Positions 1 through 5,734 of a DNA stretch of 10,000 nt are shown here, piece by piece; the stretch's first letter is position 1, and every line of letters starts with the position of its first letter. Location: contig VSJD01000028.1 of NCBI GenBank assembly GCA_008636095.1, positions 1-10,000 on the forward strand, in the 5' to 3' direction. The notes under the pieces are model-generated. The model did no database searches, had not been told where the DNA came from, and was given only the letters and a program-made list of their open reading frames with translations. A program made the translations under genes and the position numbers. Source of the DNA: Kiritimatiellota bacterium (lineage in GTDB: Bacteria; Verrucomicrobiota; Kiritimatiellia; JAAZAB01).

Positions 1-2
1 CC

Positions 3-1094
3 ATTGAGGAGTTGGCCGAAAAATCAACGTTCGTGGAAACTGCCTATCTCCTGATTCACGGCGAACTGCCGTCGAAAGACGAGCTGGCGGTTTTTTCCAA
101 CCGGCTGAATGAATCGTCGCTGATCCACGAAGACATGCGCCATTTCTTTGTGGCTTTCCCGAAATACGCGCACCCGATGGGCATCCTGGCCACCATGGTG
201 GCATCGCTTTCCACGTTTTATCCCGTGCCGGATTTCATGGACCCGAACGCCGCAGAACAGTTCATGGCCAACCTGATTTCCCAGGTGCGCACGGTGGCGG
301 CCTTTTCCTACAAGAAATCCATCGGGGAGCCGACGGTGTATCCGTCGTTTAAACTGCACTACGTGGAGAATTTCCTGAATATGATGTTTTCCTCGCCGGT
401 CAAGGATTACCGGCAGGATCCGGACATCGTGCAGGCGGTGGAACTGTTCCTGATCCTGCATGCCGACCACGAGCAGAACTGCAGTACATCTACGGTGCGG
501 CTGGTCGGGTCCAGTCAGGCCAACATTTATTCCGTGATTTCGGCTGGAATTGCCGCGCTGTGGGGCCCGCGTCATGGCGGCGCCAATCAGGAAGTCATCC
601 ACATGCTGGAGCGCATCCTGGCGACCGGCGTCGATCCCAAGACTTTCATTGATCGGGCCAAGAGTAAGACCGGCAAAGAACGGCTCATGGGGTTTGGGCA
701 TCGGGTCTATAAGAACTTTGATCCACGGGCTAAGATTGTCAAGCAGGTTTGTCATAAATTGCTTAATAAGCCGGGCGTTTCCAATCCGCTGTTCGATATT
801 GCCCTGAAGATTGAGGAACTGGCGCTGAAGGACGAATACTTTGTCGAGCGCAATCTCTATCCGAATGTGGATTTTTATTCCGGCCTGATCCTGAAAGCGG
901 TGGGCATTCCCTACGATATGTTCACGGTGCTGTTTGCCATCGGCCGGGTGCCGGGCTGGCTGGCCCAGTGGCGCGAAATGGTTCACACCGAAAGCTTCAA
1001 GATCGTGCGGCCGCGCCAGGTATATATAGGTTTGCCCCGGCGGCATTACGAGCCGATCGATAAGCGTGTTTCCAAAAAACAGGGCAGAGCGTGA
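3..1094 (+). CDS. gltA: Citrate synthase, 5' end cut by the window
   Basis: Condenses oxaloacetate and acetyl-CoA to citrate, the entry step of the TCA cycle, in the cytoplasm. The reading frame is already open at base 3, so the N-terminus (probably about 60-70 residues, judged from the usual length near 430) lies outside. The three catalytic residues of the family are visible: His in GPRHGGANQE (codon 573-575), His in GFGHRVYKNFDPRAK (codon 699-701) and Asp in YPNVDFYSG (codon 870-872). The segment HADHEQNCSTSTVR is also typical. The C-terminus, with RPRQVYIG near the end, is complete. The stop overlaps the start of the SIMPL gene by 4 bp, which suggests cotranscription although the two functions are unrelated. 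An ORF on the opposite strand across this gene is a shadow. The family assignment is very secure. Confidence 0.97.
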   Translation: MEELAEKSTFVETAYLLIHGELPSKDELAVFSNRLNESSLIHEDMRHFFVAFPKYAHPMGILATMVASLSTFYPVPDFMDPNAAEQFMANLISQVRTVAAFSYKKSIGEPTVYPSFKLHYVENFLNMMFSSPVKDYRQDPDIVQAVELFLILHADHEQNCSTSTVRLVGSSQANIYSVISAGIAALWGPRHGGANQEVIHMLERILATGVDPKTFIDRAKSKTGKERLMGFGHRVYKNFDPRAKIVKQVCHKLLNKPGVSNPLFDIALKIEELALKDEYFVERNLYPNVDFYSGLILKAVGIPYDMFTVLFAIGRVPGWLAQWREMVHTESFKIVRPRQVYIGLPRRHYEPIDKRVSKKQGRA

Positions 1095-1837
1095 GTGCCA
1101 TGAGTAATGGATGGCGCTTATCAGTCGTGGCGGTCATCCTGGCGCTGGGTATGATCCTCTCGGCGGCCTTGGTGTCCAAGCTGTTTGTGCGCGTCCGGCA
1201 TGAGCAGGCCATTACGGTGAAAGGCTATGCCGAGCAAGACGTGGTCGCGGATATCGGCAAGTTCACCTGCGCCTGCAGTGTCCGGGGCGTCAGCCTGCAA
1301 GAGGCGCACGCTAAACTACAGGCCAGCCGGAACCGGGTGCTGGCCTATCTCCAGCAGAAACAATTTCCGGTCGCGAACATAGCCGCTAAAACCATTCAAA
1401 TTGCGAAGGTGGTCAAGCGCGATGCCCAGGGCAAAGAAACCAACGAAATCGAATACTATGATCTTTCACAGTGGATTACCATTACGTCCAGCAATGTCGC
1501 GGCTATTCGCGACGTATCCACCGCGATCGCCGAGTTGATCAAGGAAGGGATTGATCTCAGTGTCATGCCGCCGGAGTTTTATGTCTCCACGCTCCCGGCC
1601 ACTAAACTTGAACTGCTGGCCAAGGCGACTTGCGATGCCTATCGTCGGGCAGTCGTGCTGGCGGAAAACAGCCGGGGCAGGGTGGGGGCGCTGATCTCGG
1701 CCCAGCAGGGTGTTCTACAGATCACCGAGCGGCACTCGACCGATACTTCCGGATGCGGTGTGTACGATACCGCCACTATTGAAAAAACCGCCAAAGCTGT
1801 TGTCACGCTGGAATATGCCATCGAGCCGATTCGCTAA
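1091..1837 (+). CDS. SIMPL (DUF541) domain protein with N-terminal membrane anchor
   Basis: A 248-aa protein. Residues about 8-30 form one hydrophobic segment (an uncleaved anchor or signal peptide), followed by a periplasmic-type SIMPL domain at about 38-245. Support for the domain comes from the ITVKGYAEQDVVADIGKF opening, the central LSQWITITS strand and the end ITEKxx...KAVVTLEYAI pattern. The molecular role of SIMPL proteins is poorly defined; some are linked to the cell envelope or stress, and no specific activity can be claimed here. The GTG at 1091 overlaps the gltA stop as GTGA. An in-frame ATG at 1100 is an equally possible start; neither has a strong Shine-Dalgarno sequence, so translational coupling to gltA is likely. 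The gene is intact and composition matches gltA. It converges with the Cache-domain gene downstream. Confidence 0.88.
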   Translation: MSAMSNGWRLSVVAVILALGMILSAALVSKLFVRVRHEQAITVKGYAEQDVVADIGKFTCACSVRGVSLQEAHAKLQASRNRVLAYLQQKQFPVANIAAKTIQIAKVVKRDAQGKETNEIEYYDLSQWITITSSNVAAIRDVSTAIAELIKEGIDLSVMPPEFYVSTLPATKLELLAKATCDAYRRAVVLAENSRGRVGALISAQQGVLQITERHSTDTSGCGVYDTATIEKTAKAVVTLEYAIEPIR

Positions 1838-1871
1838 TCCGCCTTCGTCGAAATGGCAAAGCAATATTTAC

Positions 1872-1903
1872 CACAGAACGCAAAGATCGCAGAATATATG
1901 GAG
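1872..1903. repeat. Degenerate 9-bp near-tandem repeat
   Basis: Three successive 9-mers resemble each other: CACAGAACG, CAAAGATCG and CAGAATATA. They sit in the gap between the convergent SIMPL and Cache genes. The pattern resembles 'CACAGAGAACACAGAG'-type intergenic repeats seen in many environmental bacterial genomes, which is recollection and not a search result. No coding function is seen. Confidence 0.35.
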
Positions 1904-1956
1904 AAAAAATAGATACCCATTGTTTGGCTTTTGTGTTCTTCCATGCTTTGGGCAGA

Positions 1957-1971
1957 CCCGCCTCTGGCGGG
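1957..1971. repeat. Short GC-rich hairpin between convergent genes
   Basis: CCCGCC-TCT-GGCGGG forms a perfect 6-bp stem with a 3-nt loop, 16 bp past the Cache gene's stop and about 120 bp past the SIMPL stop. There is no T-run on either side, so it is at best a weak bidirectional terminator or transcript-end stabiliser. Confidence 0.35.
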
Positions 1972-1986
1972 AAATAATCTGAATAT

Positions 1987-2487
1987 CTATAAATAGATGC
2001 CGGAACCCAGCCAGAGTGCATCGTCAACCTTGATAACGTAACCGAGCTTACGGCCTTCCTTGCCGGTGGCCGGGTCTACCCACCCGAACTCGACAAATCC
2101 CTTGCCGTCCCTGGCGGCGGTGTCGCGCAGTTGCTGGATAACCAGTGACCCATGGTTGTCCTTCTTTTCGGTCAGGTCCCGGCCGACAAGATCGGGTGTG
2201 AAACCATGCGCCAGGCACACGCACTTGAAGTCGTAGGCGTAAATGTAAAGCTCGCCCTTTTCGCGCACAAATTTGCCCTTGCGGTTGGAAAACTCCTTCA
2301 GGGCCGCTTCCTGTCCGACCTCCTTGACGTAGGCGGCGGCTTCTTCGACAAACTTGACCATCTGTTCCTTGGTAATCGCCGCCGCCGCCGTTGTTTCCCT
2401 GGATGCCTGGGGTTGGGTCGGTTCGTCTGCCAGTGCCAATGTCACCGATGCCAAGAATACCGCCACTGTCACAGATACGTAACGCAT
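1987..2487 (-). CDS. Secreted single Cache-domain protein (sCache_2 type)
   Basis: A 166-aa protein. Residues 1-20 make a clear signal peptide (MRYVSVTVAVFLASVTLALA, cleavage before DEP). A short Ala/Thr-rich linker leads into a single Cache domain at about 38-166. Recognisable features are the long N-terminal helix (EQMVKFVEEAAAYVKEVGQE), the strand GELYIYAYDF followed by CVCLAHGFTPDLVGRDL, and the terminal KLGYVIKVDDALWLGSGIY. Cache domains bind small ligands, often carboxylates, outside the cytoplasm. Here there is no attached kinase, chemoreceptor or cyclase domain, so the protein is probably a free periplasmic sensor or binding protein. The start is well supported: AGGAGG (2493-2498 on the complement) lies 5 nt before ATG. 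It is transcribed alone and converges on the SIMPL gene. The ligand is unknown. Confidence 0.9.
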   Translation of the reverse strand: MRYVSVTVAVFLASVTLALADEPTQPQASRETTAAAAITKEQMVKFVEEAAAYVKEVGQEAALKEFSNRKGKFVREKGELYIYAYDFKCVCLAHGFTPDLVGRDLTEKKDNHGSLVIQQLRDTAARDGKGFVEFGWVDPATGKEGRKLGYVIKVDDALWLGSGIYL

Positions 2488-2632
2488 AACAACCTCCTGT
2501 TTGATTTAATCCTGAATCCGTGACGGGATTTTATTTAAAGAGCCTTAAACCAAAGTTTATAACTACTTACACAATCAGCACCGTATCACTCAACCGGGAT
2601 GCGTTTGATTGCATGATAAGAGTCGCCCTGCG

Positions 2633-2734
2633 GGTGAGGTCATTGTACCGCATCTGCTTTGTTGGCAAGGGGTTTGGAGTAGTCACTACACCGTCACCCT
2701 TGCCGCCGCGCAGTTGCGGCACACTGACCTCATC
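2633..2734. repeat. Roughly 102-bp imperfect palindrome
   Basis: The outer arms 2633-2652 and 2715-2734 are reverse complements at 17 of 20 positions. Inner blocks also pair about the same axis: GGCAAGGG (2664-2671) with CCCTTGCC (2697-2704), and GTAGT (2679-2683) with ACTAC (2685-2689) around a single central C at 2684. One strand could fold into a single long interrupted hairpin. There is no T-run at its end, so it does not look like a terminator. It could be a MITE-like or REP-like dispersed element, or a structured RNA. Its presence elsewhere in the genome cannot be judged from this window. Confidence 0.8.
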
Positions 2735-2771
2735 ACGGATCCAGGTTAATGTTAAGAATCGGAGCGACGAA

Positions 2772-2805
2772 CCTGCTTCGTCCGTCGGCTGACGGACGAA
2801 GCAGG
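2772..2805. repeat. Perfect 15-bp inverted repeat
   Basis: CCTGCTTCGTCCGTC (2772-2786) and GACGGACGAAGCAGG (2791-2805) are exact reverse complements around a GGCT loop. The stem is long and GC-rich, but no T-tract follows in either direction, so a REP-type repeat is more likely than a terminator. It lies 37 bp from the longer palindrome and may belong to the same element. Confidence 0.85.
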
Positions 2806-2822
2806 CCAGGGATTTCCTGCCA

Positions 2823-2851
2823 TTGACAGCCCCACGGGACCATGATACCGT
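2823..2851 (+). promoter_or_regulatory. Possible promoter for tRNA-Pro
   Basis: A perfect -35 box TTGACA (2823-2828) is followed 17 bp later by TACCGT (2846-2851), which keeps the three most conserved -10 positions. Transcription would begin about 40 bp before the tRNA. The -10 box is weak, so this is tentative. Confidence 0.35.
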
Positions 2852-2898
2852 GCTGATCAATTCGTCTAAATCCCCTCCTGATTTTGTATTGTTTTTTG

Positions 2899-2975
2899 CG
2901 GGGCGTAGCGCAGACTGGTAGCGCGTTTGCTTGGGGTGCAAAAGGTCAGGAGTTCAAATCTCCTCGCCCCGACCA
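2899..2975 (+). tRNA. tRNA-Pro, anticodon GGG
   Basis: The cloverleaf folds by eye. The acceptor stem CGGGGCG (2899-2905) pairs with CGCCCCG before the discriminator A and an encoded CCA (2973-2975). The D stem is GCGC/GCGC with the AGACTGGTA loop. The anticodon stem TTTGC/GCAAA encloses the loop TTGGGGT, giving anticodon GGG at 2933-2935, which reads CCC and CCU proline codons. The T arm is AGGAG-TTCAAAT-CTCCT. It is 77 nt long and appears fully functional, as expected when an integrating element restores the 3' end of the gene it uses. An integrase gene begins 137 bp downstream. Confidence 0.97.
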
Positions 2976-2986
2976 TATTCCTTAGG

Positions 2987-3022
2987 AAAAGGCAGGTTTT
3001 TATAAACCTGCCTTTTCTTTTT
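2987..3022 (+). terminator. Intrinsic terminator of tRNA-Pro
   Basis: The arms AAAAGGCAGGTTT (2987-2999) and AAACCTGCCTTTT (3004-3016) form a 13-bp perfect stem with a TTAT loop. The right arm and following bases give TTTTCTTTTT. It starts 11 bp after the tRNA CCA end, and should stop the tRNA transcript before the integrase gene. Confidence 0.93.
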
Positions 3023-3112
3023 GCGGTTGTGTTGGTGGTTTTGTTGGATTTAAGCTTGCCTTCCGTTGGCTGGGTGGAGTAGTGTTGAGCTGTGTAATGG
3101 AAGGAGCTTGTC

Positions 3113-4747
3113 ATGCCTTTGGAACTACGCCGAAACCGCGACGGAACTCTTCGCCCCTGCTTCTACGGTCGCTACCAGGACAAGACCGGCAAACTTAAAT
3201 GCGCCAATCTCGGGGTCGATATTCAAGGCTGTCCGCCGGAGTCGCTCCATGGGACGGGGGATAAGGATTTTGAGGCATCACGTAAGTTGGCGGAAAATAA
3301 GCTGGCTGAATTGATGGAGGAAGGGCGCACGAGCCGCGGCGCCCGCTACTGGGCTGAGAAGGTCTATGAACTCAAGAGCGGTGTCCGGCTGGAATCCCCC
3401 ACCATTGCAAGCCTGCCGGTCGCTTGGGCAGCCATCCCCCGCAAGCGTCCACCTTCGGCATTTTACCTGTCCTACACGCAAGCCGCCTTGAGCCGTTTCT
3501 CATCCTTCATCGCGGAAAAGTTTCCAAACGTAAAAGAATTGGCCGTCGTGACCCGCGATCATGTACGGGCCTTCATGGAAACCGAGAACAAGCGTGGGGT
3601 ATCGGCCCGGACATGGAACGGGACGATCAGCGTTCTCCGCGCCGTCTTCCGCCACTTGGAGCCTAATGCCGACGCCTATCGCTCCTACCTGCTGAACACA
3701 CCGGGAAAAGTTATGGAAACGGTCCACCGGGAGCCGTTCTCGGCAGAGGAGATCAAGGCGGTTCTGGACGCGGCGGCGGACGATGAACTCATGCGCCCCT
3801 TGATTGTGACAGCCCTCTGCACGGCCATGCGGCGCGGAGACTGTGCCTTATTGAAGTGGTCAAGCGTGGACCTGGCCGCCGGCTTCATCACGGTGAAAAC
3901 GAGCAAGACTGGTGAGACCGTCGAGATTCCTATCCTACCGGCATTGCGTACAGAGTTGAGCCGAATACCACGCGGCTCGGGCGAGCACGTATTCACCGAG
4001 GCAGCGGCTATGTATCACAAGAACCCTGATGGGCTAAACTGGCGATTACGCGACATTCTCTCCAAGGCGGGATTTGTGGATGCCGATACGGCCGAGCGCG
4101 CAGACAATCAGAAGAAACACCCTCTGAAGCCCTCTCTGCCGGTAATGCCTGCTGAGGAAGTCCGGCGTCGTGGCTTGGCGTGGATTGATGGGGCGAAGAT
4201 GACCGAGGGGAAGCGAGGGCGATTGCGAGCGGTGTTTGAGGGATACATGGGCGGGAAGTTCATGCCTCAGATTGCGCGGGAGCTTAGCGTCAGTAAGGGA
4301 ACCGTTTCGGGCCACATCAGCGAAATCGAAACCGCCATCGGCGCGGCCATAGTCCGGCGACAGGAGCCGGCCCTGATCCCTGCCGTGATTCGCGGAGTGA
4401 CGCAAGCTAAAAAAGGAAACGAACAGCGTAGCAGGCGAGGTAATATCAAAGGCTGGCATTCCTTCCGGACAACCTTCATCACGTTGGCGTTATCTGCCGG
4501 GATGCCGATGGAACTGGTCCGGCGCGTGACCGGCCACACGACGGTTGACGTTGTGCTCAAACATTACTTTCGCCCCGGCCGTGAGCAATTCCGGGTTGCG
4601 CTCCAGGCGGCCATGCCCCGGATGCTGATGAACGGGGCAAAAAGCCGGGATGAGCAGTTGAAGGAGATCATCGAGGGGATGCCGGCGAAGACGATGAAGA
4701 TGAAGAAGGATAAGGCACGGGCTCTGGGCTTGCTGGCGCCCGTATGA
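3113..4747 (+). CDS. Tyrosine recombinase/integrase with an HTH inserted in the catalytic domain
   Basis: A 544-aa site-specific recombinase, presumably integrating and excising the element next to tRNA-Pro. The N-terminal DNA-binding arm covers about 1-110 and the SAM-like core-binding domain about 115-200. The catalytic set is complete: Arg240 (TAMRRGD), Lys265 (VKTSKTGE), His449 and Arg452 (WHSFRTTF), His475 (VTGHTT) and Tyr485 (VLKHYFRP). The distance from Lys to the H-x-x-R motif is 184 residues, compared with about 73 in phage lambda Int, so roughly 110 residues (about 325-436) are inserted. Within them, residues 369-410 read as a helix-turn-helix of the sigma-region-4/LuxR kind (PQIARELSVSKGTVSGHISE). 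The tail after Tyr485 is unusually long (59 residues) and ends Lys-rich. AAGGAG (3101-3106) lies 6 nt before ATG. The recombinase assignment is firm; the role of the insert is unknown. Confidence 0.95.
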   Translation: MPLELRRNRDGTLRPCFYGRYQDKTGKLKCANLGVDIQGCPPESLHGTGDKDFEASRKLAENKLAELMEEGRTSRGARYWAEKVYELKSGVRLESPTIASLPVAWAAIPRKRPPSAFYLSYTQAALSRFSSFIAEKFPNVKELAVVTRDHVRAFMETENKRGVSARTWNGTISVLRAVFRHLEPNADAYRSYLLNTPGKVMETVHREPFSAEEIKAVLDAAADDELMRPLIVTALCTAMRRGDCALLKWSSVDLAAGFITVKTSKTGETVEIPILPALRTELSRIPRGSGEHVFTEAAAMYHKNPDGLNWRLRDILSKAGFVDADTAERADNQKKHPLKPSLPVMPAEEVRRRGLAWIDGAKMTEGKRGRLRAVFEGYMGGKFMPQIARELSVSKGTVSGHISEIETAIGAAIVRRQEPALIPAVIRGVTQAKKGNEQRSRRGNIKGWHSFRTTFITLALSAGMPMELVRRVTGHTTVDVVLKHYFRPGREQFRVALQAAMPRMLMNGAKSRDEQLKEIIEGMPAKTMKMKKDKARALGLLAPV

Positions 4748-4763
4748 TTCATGAGTGCGCTGA

Positions 4764-4775
4764 AACAGGCCTGTT
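4764..4775. promoter_or_regulatory. 12-bp perfect palindrome after the integrase gene
   Basis: AACAGGCCTGTT is fully self-complementary and lies 17 bp past the integrase stop and 122 bp before the next gene. It may be an operator-like site, but nothing else in the sequence identifies a binding protein, and chance is possible. Confidence 0.25.
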
Positions 4776-4897
4776 CGCTATTCGCTGGACGGACCTTGGT
4801 CGAACCCGTAATATAAAAAAAATGTGACGATTTTAGGGGAATCTGATAGTTCTGGATAAGCAGACAGAAATTAGTGTCATAATAACAAGTTGGAATC

Positions 4898-5518
4898 ATG
4901 AGACAAAATATGGCAAGACAGGCCGCACTACTCATCATGCTTTTCGCAGCGTCCGCAATGGCTGCCAGTAATGGTCCGTTCTCCTTCGGAACCAACTCGA
5001 CTGATAACTATAACGGACTTCTCATTGCGGCAGTAGCAGACAAGACGACTTACGGTACGAACGATCGACCTCTCATTATTGTAACATTCTCAAACGAATC
5101 ATCCAAAGTCATTGTCTTACTCAATCATTTCGCTTTCACTGCGGAAGGTCCGTTGTTTGTACCATTCTTGTGCAACCCCGAGAATAGAAACCAGTACCGC
5201 AAAATATCCTTTGCGGAACAACTCTCCATCAGAAATGCAAGCCCAAAATGGATCATCCTGAAACCAGGTAATGTCCACCGCTTTCAATCAAGGCTCTACG
5301 ATGCGCTTCCACGCGGACGTCACTGCCTTCAAGTTCGGTATTCCGTTTCGGGACCAGCAGAGAGAACGATTAATGAATGTCGGAAGGAAACCTCTTGCCC
5401 AGCAGACTTCTGGCACGGCGATCTTATATCAAACGTTGTGAATATCGAGGTGACACAAGAGAGTCCAACCACGGATCGCACTGTACCGCCGGAAGCTGGC
5501 GCTTACGGCGTCCAGTGA
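4898..5518 (+). CDS. Secreted beta-rich protein of unknown function
   Basis: A 206-aa protein not recognised as a named family. Residues 1-22 form a signal peptide (hydrophobic AALLIMLFAASAMA, cleavage before ASN), so it is exported. The mature part alternates short hydrophobic strands with polar turns: LLIAAVADKTTYGTNDRPLI, IVTFSNESSKVIVL, then KPGNVHRF, LPRGRHCLQVRYSV and finally GDLISNVVNIEV. This layout resembles immunoglobulin-like beta-sandwich proteins in which a pGxY/F strand is followed by W-x-G-x-x-S-N-x-V, but that is pattern reading only. Three cysteines (C92, C143 and C161, plus C167) could form disulfides. No strong ribosome binding site precedes ATG 4898; an ATG at 4910 would also leave a signal peptide. 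Its composition is more AT-rich than the chromosomal genes upstream. It precedes the three-gene operon by 216 bp and may be transcribed separately. Confidence 0.7.
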   Translation: MRQNMARQAALLIMLFAASAMAASNGPFSFGTNSTDNYNGLLIAAVADKTTYGTNDRPLIIVTFSNESSKVIVLLNHFAFTAEGPLFVPFLCNPENRNQYRKISFAEQLSIRNASPKWIILKPGNVHRFQSRLYDALPRGRHCLQVRYSVSGPAERTINECRKETSCPADFWHGDLISNVVNIEVTQESPTTDRTVPPEAGAYGVQ

Positions 5519-5607
5519 ACCCGATCGGTAGCTTTGATGAAAGAGATGAGGCGCCATATCCGGAAATTTAAAATATCTTGTATTTGTTTAGGGCAGAACA
5601 TATAACT

Positions 5608-5624
5608 CTATGCACGATGCATAG
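5608..5624. promoter_or_regulatory. Hairpin or operator-like palindrome upstream of the large secreted gene
   Basis: CTATGCA-CGA-TGCATAG has perfect 7-bp arms with a 3-nt spacer. It lies about 110 bp before the preferred start of the large secreted protein. A second small repeat, GGTTCG-AC-CGAACC, follows at 5640-5653. They could be operator sites or 5' leader hairpins. No convincing -35/-10 pair was identified beside them. Confidence 0.35.
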
Positions 5625-5734
5625 GAATTTCGGCCTTGTGGTTCGACCGAACCGCCACTACGTCAGCATCCGTCGTAGATGCCGCTCGAGAGAATGGCAA
5701 AGTAGCTGAAGGCCTACTTCAAAAAGCGATCCAA

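Larger units (their letters stand above)
2488..2898. other. Gene-free region upstream of tRNA-Pro, rich in palindromes
   Basis: This 411-bp stretch carries the 5' region of the minus-strand Cache gene, a long imperfect palindrome, a perfect 15-bp hairpin and the upstream region of tRNA-Pro. ORFs that cross it in either direction run through the palindromes or the tRNA, have no good ribosome binding site and look unlike protein, so no gene is called. Confidence 0.75.

Noticed and set aside
24..1046. Long minus-strand ORF of 340 codons
   Set aside because: It lies exactly opposite citrate synthase, is rich in His and Arg, has no family features and is a shadow of the gltA codon pattern.
2772..2805. 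Hairpin considered as a terminator
   Set aside because: There is no T-tract after the stem on either strand.
2152..2941. ORFs on both strands between the Cache gene and the tRNA
   Set aside because: They overlap the Cache gene, cross the palindromes or enter the tRNA, and lack ribosome sites. Their translations look like translated repeats.
5636..5734. TTG start extending the large secreted protein by 33 residues
   Set aside because: It would place a polar stretch before an otherwise normal signal peptide and has no ribosome site.
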